Shown: positions 39,824 to 53,400 of the stretch, in pieces
Position numbering within the stretch: position 1 is the stretch's first letter
How the letters are laid out: every line of letters begins with the position of its first letter
Origin: Pelecanus crispus
Taxonomy: Eukaryota; Chordata; Aves; Pelecaniformes; Pelecanidae
Length of the DNA: 64,000 nt
NCBI RefSeq assembly: GCF_030463565.1
Contig: NC_134653.1
Location: 27,961,150 to 28,025,149 of the forward strand
Direction: 5' to 3'
Translations under genes and position numbers: made by a program
The notes under the pieces: generated by a model
Seen by the model: the letters and a program-made list of their open reading frames with translations, nothing else
Databases searched by the model: none
What the model was told of the DNA's origin: nothing

Positions 39824-42800
39824 GTATTTGGAATTTGATATGACACTTCCTACACGTAAAAGTTGTGGCACCATTCTCAAAAAGGTCAGGGCCCAACTCT
39901 GTGCAGAAAAGCAGGATGCAAAAAAGTATACATTCATCTGCATTCAGAATTACTGTGGTTGTTCATACAAATACATACCTAGCCACCACCTGGGCAGTAT
40001 ATAAGGGTCCAGCAGCTAATGCAATTGCAAACATTGATGGCACCGCATGTTTTGCACAGACCAAATATGGTCCTCTGGTTTAGAAAAACATTATCCATGG
40101 GACTAGTGACATAGCCATGGTATTGGGCTTAAAGCTGTTATATTCATTTAAGGAGGCTGGTAGAGTCAGTGAACAGAATATTAGTGTTGGAAAGAAGTCT
40201 ACATTTCAATCTACTTTGGACTGAACATGCTGGTTTGTATGTTAAGAATATGCAATCAACCTTCTTTCTGTTTATCTGCCCAGTCAGTAGATGTCACGTG
40301 CTCAGTGAGAGGCTGATAGTCACCTTAAACTCACCAGATGCAGGATTCTTTATCTCCATGGTCAATCAAGAGGTATCTGGGACTTTCAGGGAACCAAGGC
40401 AGAGCCTTGAGCTGGATTAGGGCAGACACCACATTGCTAGCTAAAAGGAATGGCCAGCTTTGCTCTCCTTCTAATAGCTCCCTAGAGGAAAAAAAAAAAA
40501 ACCACCATGATTTGCACAGTACATTTTACAACCTGGCAAGAGCCCAGCATCCTCTGCTGGATAGGGGCAGTGGAAAAGAAAGAAAAGAGAGGAGTGGTAA
40601 AGGCCAGGGGGGGAAGGAGGTGGGGGAAGGAGAAGAAAGATTTAATGAGTATAAACGGGGCTTCTTGCTCTACATTACCAGAGTCCAACAAGCTGCCCCA
40701 GCACCAACCCCAGGGCTGTAAATGATGCAGAAGTCAAGGCCACAGCTCCTCTGAGCTTCGCTGGGGCACTTTCCACCAGATACATGGGCCGAATATTCAT
40801 GCTTACACCTGGGCAAGGCATACAAATGCTGACCTCAGCTTGTAGACAGAGGAGACGAGGACAAATGCAGTCAGACACCTCTCAATTTTGCCAGCTGGAC
40901 TCTTCTGTTACAGGCCATGTGATGACTGATCTACCAGTGCTTTACCCAAACCTTTAATCTCCCTCATATTCATTGTATACACTACTAAACATACATTTCC
41001 ATACTCGTAAGTAGTAGTAGATAATGAAACTGAAACCTGACAGGACCTCAGTCCTATGGTCTTTTCAGCACCAAATCCAAGGTTATAAGTGATGCTTCAC
41101 TCTAGTCCCCCATTTTGGGGGGAAGATCATATTTTAAGTCACTTGGGTCAATCATTATTTCCTGGGATGAACTTCTACAAAAACTTTAAAGTTGGTGCTC
41201 ATGCTGATGAGTGACTGATAACATTCTTAAAAGCAGATAAGGATCGATTTTCAGCTCAGTTTCTCCCAGGGCTTCCCTCCCAGTGTGTGGAGTGCACACA
41301 GATACTCACATGTATGACAAAAAAATGCCTGTGTATGCTTTAAAAAAAGTCCTTAAAAGCAAAATGTAAAACCTGTATATACAACTTCCTCATACATATA
41401 CGTATGTGTGGTCAGACTAGAAGATGAATTGGTTTAATGCCTTGGATCATTAAATATCTTCTACTTCTAATTGATACTTGTTATCATGTTTGTCCTATTA
41501 TGTTTCTCATGTTACCATACCTGCATTCACGCCAGAAAAAATTCTGCTGAGCATAATCATTTCAAAGGATTTTGCTATTCAGCTGAATCCTGACAAGACT
41601 GCGGCTGCTATGATCACAAAGATATTATTCAGCAGCAGGGACATCTTCCTTCAGAGAGAAAAGACACAGCTGTGAGCACATGTGTGTCAGGTTTACTTAT
41701 CAGATAAAACATTTCACATGGCAGATTCAACTAGCCATGCCTGGAAGCTCAAGGTGGGCTGCACAGCTCCACCACAGAACATCTTGGTTACCCAAAGCCC
41801 TACATGAGGTGTCCATGTGCAGATGGCAGATCAGCTGTTTTGGTGTCTTGTTATGAAAACAGGAATCAGCATTGACAGATAATCTGCATGGCTGATGCAA
41901 TTAGGGTCATCTCCAACTACCACCATGACCGCAGGGTGTCCCTGCCATGCTGACTTCGGACACACCGAAAGCTTCATGAGGTCCTCACTCGGATTCATGG
42001 CTCTTGCACTCACACACCGTTTCCCATTTGAATGGAGAGGAGTATGCCATCAGTAAGTCATGTGCGTCTTGGTCTGAAAATGCTAATTTGTTGAAACAGG
42101 CATTTTTCATATAATAATACAATCCTTATGAAACTTTTGTCAGAAAGTTTTCATGTGTTCCAGGAGGAATTTCTGTCCAAAACCAGGGGAAAAAAAGAGA
42201 TCTATCGATCCATAATAGCCAGTAATTCTCTCTAGTCCTAACTCACTGCCATATCTACTCTTCAGAAGTCAGTCTTTTTCTCTCTTATTCATGATGGGAT
42301 ATGATTTTATTCCAAAGCAGTACAAGGTGAAATCTCTAAACTTTTCATTGGATAAGGAAGCCATATTCTTTCCAGATCTTCACAACCATGAAACAAGTGA
42401 GCCATGGGAGACAGTCCTCCAGCCCCACCCCAAACCATAAGCAGGCTTTGTCATATAAGAGGAACAAACCAAAGTGATAGCACATAGAGAAAAATTTTGG
42501 GGTCAAGAGAGAGGGAGGCAAAATCTAACTTCCTATTAGATTATGTTAGTAACACTAACAGTTTTTTTTTTTCTGAAGAGAACTGGGGGTAGACCTGTGT
42601 ATGAAAGATAGGTGAGGAGAGACAGATATTTTTCAGAGACTCAAGTTTAGGGGAAAAAAAGCAACTATGGAGATTTAACAAATACCTCCTGAAATATTTC
42701 AGTCAAAAAGGTGGATACAGCCTGTGAGACATGAGGACCTGGGATGCAACAACTGCTCTTTGCAAGCACCCTCTCTTTTTCCAGTGTTGTTCCTACCAAT

Positions 42801-45800
42801 TCCCACAGTTCATTTTGAAGAAAAATCCTTGGTCTGTTCCATCATGATTTCCTATTTAAAAGGATGGCAGAAAACTGGGCACAGAAATGACGGTGATTAT
42901 GTAGGTGGTTACTGTGATACGGAGTTGAGCTGAAACCCTTGTAGCACTTCAGCTGGGTCAGAATATGATGAGAAGGTAATGTGGGGAAAAGAACTGTTCC
43001 CCATTGGGTTTTGAGACATGAAATACTGCCATATCAGGTAGTTTCTCCCTGCCAGCTCAGAATGCTAATGGCAGACTGATCTGTGATAGGAAACATGTTT
43101 TAATGATTTTTAACTACAGTGAGTATTGTGCTATAGGGCTCATAACTCCTCTTGGACTAATGGAAGCTGCAAAGCTTAAATTAAAATCCAGCACCCTCTT
43201 ATGCTCCCAACCTGACAGCCATGGGACCAGCAACAACAACCCCAGTGAGTCCTGAGAGGGTATGCAGAGAGAGTGAAAGACCACAGCAGCAGTATCACAT
43301 TGCTCTCCACAAGAACAGACACCTGTGTGCTCCAGCCAGGTTTTGTTCATGAATGTCTGGATGCACTGAGAGGGAAGGACCGTGCTGCATAACCACGACA
43401 TACAGATGAAGGACACTAAGAAATGTAAAAGCTTCCTTATTAATATATCTGTTTATTCTGCGTTCATGCCTTCAAACCTTTGGTTGAAAATGGCCTCCAG
43501 TTCTTAGATGTGTTTTGAACAGAGGGTTAAGGGTGTAAAACTGTCGCTATTGAAAAGTTGTACTTGGTTTGTATCTGCATGTAGCTATCTTGGATAATTT
43601 AAAAATGTATTTCATGGGTCCAACTTTGAATTTAAGGGCAAAAGTCAATTTCAAAGGATGCAGGTTGGAAAATTTTAGAATTAGATTTGCTAAAGCAGTT
43701 GAATCAAGGCTTTTGCATAAAATCTTGTGACACTAGGTGCTGCTCAAGGGTGGCTCTCGACAACAAGGTCCTGTACCTCAGATGTGAATTATACAGAGGG
43801 AACAACACACCCTTCCCTTCTCACCCTCAGTATTAGCAGACTGCATATTTTCAGTGGCAGGCCACTGTTTATGGCCAGACTGAGGACACTAAGGAAGTGT
43901 CTGTCCCAGGAGGAGGCTCTCAGACTAGCAGTACTTACTGAAGTTGGAGCATTGATGATAGAGATGTTGTAACCACATTGGAAAGTGCCTCCAATCCCAG
44001 CAGCACATATTGTCAGAATCAGGATCTTGCTCTGAAGCTGAAGAAGATGGATAGAAAATGGGTGGCTTCCTTGCACAGAATAAAATGGCTTAACAGACAT
44101 TTGGTCCATTTACACTTGAGTGGTATGAAGTGAGACTAGAACAGGCTACAAATGTTGTCGTAAAATGGGAAGTGCCAAAGACATGAAAACCCCCCAGATT
44201 TTTAAAGTATCTCCCTCTACTGCAGAATAGTCTTAATAATTCATTGCCATTCACAAAGAATTTGGGACTGCTTTGGTGCAAAGGCCTGCAAGTGTCTTTG
44301 GTTTAATATTTAATGTGTATGCTTACAAAAAGTCAGTGCAAAACCAGTAAATACTGGTAGAGACTGGTGTTATTGCTTCAATTAATTAAATTAATTACAA
44401 AAACCTGTACTCACATGACGAATTATTCAAGAGGCATTGCCAAGGTTTAATGACTTCTGTCTCATTTCTAGCTAAGCTCTATTAGATGGAGCTTCTCTGT
44501 GGTGTGGGGGATTTTCTCATGGCTGTTTATATCTAGTGCATTTCTGATTCATTGGCATGCTATTTCTTCTGCCTTTTCATGGTAATGACACATATTTTAG
44601 TTTAAAATAGAGTGCCTTTCCTATGCTGCTTCACACATTTACAGAGCAAACTGTTTCTCTCCTGAACTTTCTCATTAGACGGTTGTTCCTACACGTTCTT
44701 GTGTTTAGCAGTCTATAATTGCATATTCAGCCAGAATATGTTCTACATTTTCACTATTATGATATGGGTGAAATATATTGCAGACAGTGGGTCCTGTGCT
44801 GTGTTCTGGTCTCCTTGAGGTCACATTTTCATCAATATTGCCCATTGCTTATATTGCCATCTAACACCACTGCTATGCCTTTGGAAGCACAGGCAGGTGA
44901 ATGGGGCTACTTCATGCAGCATCATGGGATCAGGGTGTTGGTATAAAAGTGAGGTCTCTTGCGTTTCTGAAGGGTGTAGAACAAGCTGTCCTGGCTGACA
45001 CAGTATGGGAACTGAGAGCTCACTGGCAGGCTTGCAAGCAAAAAACATGCATCTCTTTTCCCCTTGCAGTAGGATGCCCTGAATGTTATAGTATAAATGG
45101 GTGTCCCACATCAGAACAACACTGGGGCTAACTGTGCAGAGCCAGGGACACTGTGTAGAAACTTTCAAAACAGTTTTGTTGATCTTTCCTCCTCTGTCAT
45201 GTTTGTAAGCCTCAGGTCATTCTTGCCACTATTGCCTGGACACTTTCCTGTGTGACTTTGCCTGCAAATTGACCTACAGCTTCTGCAGAGGAGCGCAGCT
45301 GAGTGTCAGCAGCATCGTGTCTCCATGTTCACCTCACCATCAGTGAACATCCCTTCCTTGTTGCAGCCACACCACCCTGTTGGCTTGTCACTCTTTGTGT
45401 CGTCCCCCCATCCTTGTCAGTTCACACCTATTTTGTGCCTGTGCCTTTGGTTTCCCTATTGGTATTTGAGAACCTGTGACTGGCAAGCTGTGCCCTGATG
45501 GTGTCCTTGGACTGGGAGCACTGTCCCATGTCTCAAGACCAGTCTGAGCTTGCTGGAGGCCCCTGGCCTTTAGTCTGACACCTCCTGCATAATGTTCTAG
45601 GTGGCCCAGGGCCAGGATGGCTTTTGCCAGCCCCCTGCTTGCAAACCCCTCCCAGTGGGACAACTTTGTGGGTGACATGAAGAGCCCACGCTCTGTTTGC
45701 CAGCTAGTGCAGGGCACCTGAGGCTAGATTGTGTTTTGCTACATGAACATGACCCTACTGACCCAAAGCTAGGGGGCTCTTTCTGCTCTACCTGATCATT

Positions 45801-47363
45801 TTCTTCTTACAGAGCCATCTACCAAAGAAAAGGAAAGTTTTGCCTAGTCTCGCAATAGCTCTAAAAACACATATTCAAATAAGCTTAGATTTTTCCTTTC
45901 CTCAAAGCCTTTTCTTGTAAATAACTTCCATACCAGCCTGAGACAGGACAGAAATGAAGCCTGACTGTTCCCACCCTGCAGCAAGAAGAGGTTGAGCTCT
46001 CTCCTGTGCCAGGTAGAAGCAGGTAAGTTTTGCTTGTACTTTCCTTGGCTACAGCGGTACCCTGTCTTGTTACTGAGACCTGATCTAAGGATTGTGCACC
46101 TGATATCTCTGCTCTTCCAAGTTATTCTAGTTCTCCAAGTGAGAGAGATTTCCTCTCCCTATAATAGCACATTTATTTTTTAATCACAGTGCCTAGGGAT
46201 GTAACACTCCTCCTGCTCATTTTCCTGTTTTCATTATAGAGTACATACCCTATCAGGTCCTGTATCACAGAGCTCTTTTGCGGCCATGAGCTAAAGGAAA
46301 ATGGTTTGCTTCTCCCTTCAGGAGCCTCCAGACAGTTCTGTGCTCAGAACTGAGCTGTATTTACAGGGTGACCTTCCCAAACCTTCCTTAACACCAGGCT
46401 TCTGCACTATTGTCCCAGCCACTGTGGTGGCATGCAGCTGCCAGGAGAGCCATTAGTCTGTCAGCTTTATCCCTAGGACTGTGATGAGTTAGACAAATTC
46501 TTCTACAAGAACCTGATAGTACTTACACAACCTTATAAAATTAAAATTTAAAAAAATGATCTGTCAACAATAATAGTAAAATGGATGTTTTTTACCAGCC
46601 TCTGCAGCTTGTTCATCCTCTTTGGTAGGTTTTCCTCTGTCTGCCAAAGTTTCTGGTACTCTCAGCAGTGCTCTAAAGGATTATTTAAATCTCCAGCATA
46701 GGAATGTGTATTTAGTCACCCATTACATTAGGATAAGACACTTGACTTGGCAGGTGTTTTGCCAGCTGATTTACATTCTCAAAATGGCACTGCACGTTCA
46801 TTAGCAAGACAGTTCAATTAATGTTTTTGAAAGCACATGACAGTCTGGGGAAATGATTCTGCAAGATCCACAGTTGCCTAAATCCTCGTGAAGACCAGTA
46901 TGGTTTATGGCATAAATTCCCTCTCAAAGTGTCTGGCACAGTTGCCCAGTAGTGCTTGTCTGATTAAGTGTGATCAAAGCAGAAGTAAACTGCAGCTTTT
47001 TTTCTGACTGTCCTGGAACACAATCTAGGATCTGAAAGACAAACCAGACTATTTCCCTTGGTCCTGTCAGTGACAGGAATGAATGAACCCCAAACCTTTC
47101 AAATCCCTCATTATGCCAAGCCCTTTCTCTGTACGCCTGTCTATGTCCAGGTGACATACAGGCAATCCAGCTGTTGCGGACAAGGGACTGTTCACTGATG
47201 CACAGAAGGCTGCAGTCCTGTTCCCCCTCCATAGCCTGGCACAGAGCAAACAGCAACATTTACAGCACTCGGTGTTGTCACCAAACAACCATCTCTGGCT
47301 TTCATTTCACAGGAGGCAGAGGGCTTTGCTTTTACGTAAGCTGTGTGACTTTTTTTGCTTCTA

Positions 47364-47450
47364 AAGTGCATAATACATAATCTGTATTACATTATATATT
47401 ATATTAAAGTGCATATTGCATAATATGTAATATATCTACATAATATGTAG
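47364..47450. repeat. AT-rich imperfect palindromic repeat
   Basis: Repeated blocks of CATAATA, TAATATGTA and TATATTATAT form an imperfect low-complexity palindrome of roughly 85 bp that could fold into hairpins. Confidence 0.6.
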
Positions 47451-50400
47451 TGTTGCAGGTAAACCTAGTGCTTGAGGTGGGCATGGGAGAGTAGCCTGCT
47501 GGGGGAAGAAGGAGTATCTGATCAAAAAAGTCTCAGTTCATTTTGAGTTGTCACAACCTCTTGCACAGCATTATCTTGCTGTTCTTTACTCCTTGTTCTC
47601 CCTACAGCCTCAGAAGGCAGAGAGAAGAGCCCTTGTGAGGGGAATGGGGGCTGACTATACTAAGGACTATAACTGGTTTTGTGCTTGGGAGACATCGATC
47701 AAGGACTCAACTGAGCTTCACCATAGTTGTTCAGAGAGATGGCTCTGTGGAGGTGGAGGAGCCTTCGTACGATGGATTTATGTCACACCCTGGGAGTACA
47801 AAATTGAAACTCAGTTCTTTTTTAATATCTTGGTTAAAAATTAAATAACCCTATGCAGTAGAAGGCCCTCCTGTACCCCCGGGAGGTTCCAGATAAATTC
47901 TAATGAGTCGAAAAGGTTTCATCCCACTGTAATAGCGGCATCTTCAGTGACCTTTCATCTTTGTCTTTTGGCTTATCTTTCACTAGTGTGTGAGTTTTAT
48001 AACTTGTTCACTACCCATCATTTAATTGGGACAGAGTAGCTGACAGGCCTTGTGTAATGGGTTTGGCTCATGTGGTAGTTGCTTATTGTTCCAGAAATGG
48101 TTTCCTTTTCCATGTAAGCTACAGAAGGCAGCAAGGCAGCAGTAATAGCAATGACAGGCTTGCTTCTTTCTGTAAGATAGAAAGGCACTCCCCGGCAATG
48201 AGAAATGGCGTATCCTCATGAATCTTAGAGGTGAGGCCCAGTGGAGATGGAGGCATATTGCACTGCCAGCAATAATAGCAAAGCTGCTGTTTCACATAAT
48301 ATCTGGCCTTTAGGAGTAATCATGGTATTTTAACATACTTTCATCCTGCAGAGTGCAATTTGTGAGGGGCCTGACAGATTTCCAAGTATTAAAAATAAGT
48401 GAAACTTTTTTTTAAATGCCCCTTTGTCCCTACTCAGGTTTTACTACACCTGTGCGGAAATATAAACCTGTTCTTCATCACAGAAGGATTGTCTTACAAA
48501 TGCGTTAAGTAGGGATGTGGTGCCGCACCAGCTGCAGCCACTAAGTGGCAGGAGAAGCACAAAATTTCATGTATTAGGGTCTGAAGCCAACATGCCAGCA
48601 GTTAGCTGCCTGTGGCATGGGACAGGGGTCAGAGGACTACTTCTAACAGCTTCCCAAACGATAATTTGTTTACTGGGGAAATAGACATAACTGTATGTAA
48701 CTGTACAAGTTAACAGCCACTGATGTATAGTTTAGGCAGCATGTATCAAGAACAGTAATACATTCAAAAAGGAAAGCTCTAGTTCCTTCCTGCTCTCTAC
48801 TCTGAATGAGACCAGGTTTGGGTAGATCTCTTCCAGGAAGAAAACCACATATTCTGTATTAGGCAAGAGCTTGCTCCTGTCTCCTAGCATCTTATAAGCA
48901 GGGACCACCTAGTGTAGGTCTTTGTCTCCTCAGACAATGGCTACCAGGTGAAGTGTCCCTGGTCGTTCTAGTCACTGAGATGTGCCATGGGAGCCTTTGA
49001 GGTAGATGGGGATTACTCCATTTCTAGCTCCTTAGACAGAGGCCAACATGTCAAAGCATGTCTCTAGTTGGATAAGAGGTGAAGGAACACAGCTCACCCA
49101 GGCAGCCTGGTTCCCATCCGTTCCCTGGGCTTGAGTACCATGAATCTGATCCATCTGTCTCATTTCTGTTGTAGTCAAACATAGAAATGCATCTTTCTGC
49201 AATGACCTGGTCAAGGACTGCCTGCTTAGACCATTGCATTGTCTTATTTTTCCAGGCAAATATGTGTACAGTCTTCTATTTAACAGAAGATGAAGGCAGT
49301 ATTTGTCACAATCCAAAGGAAATCCTAGAGGCACTGGACACCAATGCACAAAGGCAGAATGAGAAAAAACTCATTCCTGGTGTTTTTATGCAGTGGTTAA
49401 ACCAGAGAGCTTGCAAGCTGTGCAATGAATTGAAGCAACTGCCTATGGCAGTCTCTGGTCAGAGAAGGGAAATAGCAGGTGAGCTTATGGCAGCTCCAAG
49501 AGATGGGTGAAGTCCTGCAGGTAGGCAGTGAAATGCTGCGGACTGTGGCACAGGCTGTTCACAAGCCTCCCTGTTCCAGAAGGGGCATAAATTGGCTGTT
49601 GCTACAGCTAGATCTGTATGTGCAGCCAGCTAGCTGGAAATAGGAGTTCCTGGAGGTTGTCCTCTGTCTTTTCTAGTAACAGCCGCCTTGCTGAGGAGTA
49701 GATGCATAGATTTTTTTCTCTTACATAGCATCTATATGGCCCATGCTTTGGTGCTGACAGGTGTTCACATTGGTTGTTTCTAACTGACTTTCTGCTGCAC
49801 CTTGAAAAAAACAGCATTCCCCATGTTCAGTCCTTAGGATAACTTCTCACAATTTCAGTTGCGGTTGGTGTAAACGAGAAATCTCCAGTCTCGGGTTCTG
49901 TCACCAGGGTATAACCACCTCACTGCAGTTACTCAAACTCCTGGTTTTGGGAGCCTTCACATAAACCCGGCAAGTTTCTAGCACCACCGCTGGAAACCCA
50001 CCATTACCACCCTCTTCCCTCGCAGACTTTTTCACTGAACTCAAACCTGTCATAATCAAGGTGAAACATGACACCATGGCCATGGGAGAGCAGTTATTTG
50101 GAGAATGTGATGGCAGTCTCTGCCTGTAATTATCTGACTGCAGGAATAAGTAGTAATCCTACCATTAGGGAACACCATCAACACATGGTCTTTGATCTGC
50201 CATGCACCAAGAGGTTCCTATGTTTTAGAGTGTTTTCATCCCAGGATCCTCTGGACCAACTGCAATTACACTGCAAGAGGAAAAAAGGGGCCCCATTTCC
50301 ATCTGTGAGGCTTGGATCTACAGGATGAATTCTGCCTACAAACACTACACTGTAAATCGCAGGAGAGATTTGGAGCTGTTCCCTGGCTGGTTGTTGGCTA

Positions 50401-53400
50401 TCTCCCAATCTCTAGCCTGGCTGTTTCTGTAAACCCTTCTCTCTTTCCTGTAAGGACCATCACAGTGAAATACAAAATACCTCTGTCTGTTTGTCCTGAC
50501 TCTTGCAGGACTCGCTCAGAATACAGAAGACAAAATGACATCATCTAGAAACAAGCAGCTTTCTCAAGAAACAGCCAGCAGGTCTGCTGTTTTTATGGTG
50601 AAAGCAGTGTTTATGGAACTTAGCTGTTAAAACAGATTTTCTTTATAGGAAATGAGAGTCCTGCTGTGACCATTATTCTGTTCACTAATGTTCCTTAGAA
50701 AAAAGCCACAATTTATGTAAGTTCAAGACCCTGTATAAGATCTTCAGGAAATGGGCTTCATTGCAGAGGTTTCTCAGGGCAGGGACCCAATGCTGACAGC
50801 TTCTGCTACCACACAGAGTCACTGGGATGCTTTCCAGACCAGCAGAGATACATAGGAGCTGAGTCCTCTGAGGACACGAGGGCTGATACAGCCAAGGGAT
50901 CTAGCTGCTTTTCTTTGCCAGCTAGGATTTTTGGATGTCAGAAGAATGACTCTAAGTTCTGTGTGTTGGATCAGCAGTCTGCGTTTTCATCCTCCTGATA
51001 AGTAATAGAACTTCTCTAGGAAAACTGAGAAAGCCCAAAATACTAAAAATAATTGAAATACCCTTTTCTCAGTCAATTGTGACCTGTAGGTCATGCTGTG
51101 GCTGAACTATTCCCTTTCCTTCCTTCTTTGTGTCAGACACTGATGCAGGCAGTTAGTTGAAACTGGGTGACCTGAAGGCCAGAGAGAACAAACTGCTTGG
51201 CAGAACAAAATCTCTGTTCCTGTGTGCAAGAGAAGAGCGTATAGGCTCTGCCAAATGGCAGTAAATGTTGCTGAATGTTCCCATCAGTGGAGCGGAAGAT
51301 ATGTGCAGCAGTGTCAGACTCATCCTGATTTCCTCTTTAACACTCACTTCAGATAGAGCTTTTTATTAGAGCTGTCCCCTGGCTTATGGAGAGGCACCTG
51401 GACTAGGATACATAGTCCTGCCTCTGGTGAAAACCAAAGTACAAATACAGTTTCTGACTCCTTGCAGCAGTCTTCAACAGCTGACAGCACGCTCAGTTGA
51501 ACGTGCTGCTGTTGTGCAGCTGAACATAGACCTCATTTTATAAGAAACAAGCATTGTTTTTCAGTTCTCTTGTTGATTTGGCCACCCTGCTTATGAAATG
51601 GATGTTACAAAATAAAGGCCCTTGAAGGATGTTCCCCACTGACAGCTGTGGGAGGTGACCTATGGTGTACAGGACAGATCACAAGGCAGAAGAATTTAAC
51701 AAGAATGATTAAGCACTGGAAAAAAATAACTGCAAAGAGACAGACGTTTTCTTGCTTGATGTCTTCAACTCATGACCAGAAGCTGTTTTGGAAGAGGTGC
51801 TTTATTTGGATATGTGATCAGGCTCTGCTCAAGGAGATTTAGGTGAGATCTTCTTTCTCATGATACACCAGATGCAAAGCTGTATTTTTGAACTAAAAAA
51901 ACCTAGGAAATAAACTTTGATTTGCAGCAAACCCTGTGCAAACCACATATCCTTGGAGGGCTGAGCTCTAAGTGCTATCTTTAGTTTCTTTCTAACAAAC
52001 AAAAAAAAAAAAATCCCCCATCCAGTTCTGTATGATTCACCTTCTCCTGACTTTAGCCATTACACTGTGGAGTTAGCCGATTGGGACAGGAAATCCTTCA
52101 ATGAAGGAGAAAAATTTATATATAGCCATTAAACATTGAAAAGTAAACATTTCAAGCGCCTCAGGCGTTTATGATTACACAGCTTATCTATGCACAGTGG
52201 GTTCCTGGAGCCTTGTTTCCAAAACTGGAGCAGAAACTCTTAGCGACTACTCTGTGGTGGATCCAGAGCTCTTGGCACCTGTTTTCCATGCCACGGAGTC
52301 TGAGAGCTGAAATAACCTTCCAGTAAGGTCTCTCTGGCTGTCATGGCTCACCTGCAGGGGAGCTCAGTGCTGCTCTTTCTGAATGTGTTCCTAGTGCCAG
52401 CACATCCGTCATGCAGCGACCTCTCGTACACTGGGGCTAACAGGGATCTCAGGTATGGCGTGTCCCGGGAAGCACTAGGCTGGGTGAGACCTTGTGCAGA
52501 GCTTGCACAGCCTCACATCCTGGGGGGTAGGGTGTCTCTCAGAGTGGGCAGTAGGGGTGTATCTTTGTTTTCAAATGAAGAAAAGAATTGGGGCTCTACT
52601 GCAGGGGGATGGAACATTACTCCATCCAAGGGGCTTGGGGTTAAGTGGCCAGGGAATGAACTCTCTCCGTTGTGTGCCCTATAGCCCAGCTGGAGGAGGT
52701 GCCGATGTGTCATCAGGCCAGGTACGACTTGCCACAGCAGGACATGTTGCAAAAGGTCATCAGATGAATTTACAAACAAAATGCCGATGGTGTCAAAGAG
52801 CAGAGGGCACATGTCACCGGCTGGACACTCATCAAGTGCATGGCTGGGGGCTGGTTTCCTGCCCCATCAGCTGCTGACGGGGGTGAGCACCCCGGCGAGG
52901 GCGCCGATGCTCGTTAAGGCCTGCGCTGACATGGCGCACGGCTCCTTTCATCCTGCGACCCCGGAGAGTGCTGTGCTGGGCAAAATGGGAGCTGCCGCCT
53001 TTAAACAAAGCATCTGTTTATTCTTTAAACAATTAGTGAGGGCAGTTAGATCTTGAACTCGTTACTGAGCCCAAAACAATTACGATAAAAACAAGTTCCA
53101 GATGGGCTCAAAAGGAGTTGTTTTTGTCTTTACTAAATTAGAATGGATTCCATGTCTTCAAGTTCCTCTGGCATTTATGGACAGGAAACATGAATTACAC
53201 ACAATAATTTACTACAAACAAAAGAGATGAACACTGCAACAGCCCATTTATCTTTGCTCATGTGCCTTCTTGAGGTTTATGTGCTGTTTAACTCATGGGG
53301 AGAGTTAATAGCTTTTTTCTTTGTTTTCTAACTCTTTGCTATTTTGGTTTGCAGAAACTGAGACAGGAAGCTGTTGAATTTCTGTTGCAGGCCTAAGCTT

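Larger units (their letters stand above)
33976..46616 (-). pseudogene. SLC2A11: SLC2A11 (GLUT11) ortholog-like copy A, decayed
   Basis: This is the copy nearest to mammalian GLUT11: exon 1 encodes MNKLQRL and exon 2 LTICAAGIGGTFQCGYN, close to human MRALRRL and LTICAAGIGGTFQFGYN. Exons (approx.): 46596-46616, 43939-44037, 43203-43365, 41521-41648, 40679-40808, 40335-40481, 37527-37714, 37104-37214, 36546-36647, 36340-36415, 35244-35368, 33976-34123. All twelve are present, with [11 protein letters not shown] in exon 6 and FLPETKGRSF in exon 12, and most splice sites survive. Damage: frameshifts in exon 3, an in-frame TGA in exon 4 (41579-41581), an exon 6 of 147 instead of 149 nt that puts exon 7 out of frame, a TAG in exon 8 (37194-37196), a CGG in place of the AG acceptor before exon 9, and an extra base in exon 12. 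CR1 fragments sit in introns 6 and 11. The good preservation suggests fairly recent loss. Assembly error at so many sites is unlikely. Confidence 0.85.

Noticed and set aside
52343-52684. 113-codon frame beginning with a hydrophobic, signal-peptide-like stretch
   Set aside because: A hydrophobic start alone is weak. There is no domain, no cysteine pattern and no splice-site context, and an equally open neighbouring frame overlaps it.
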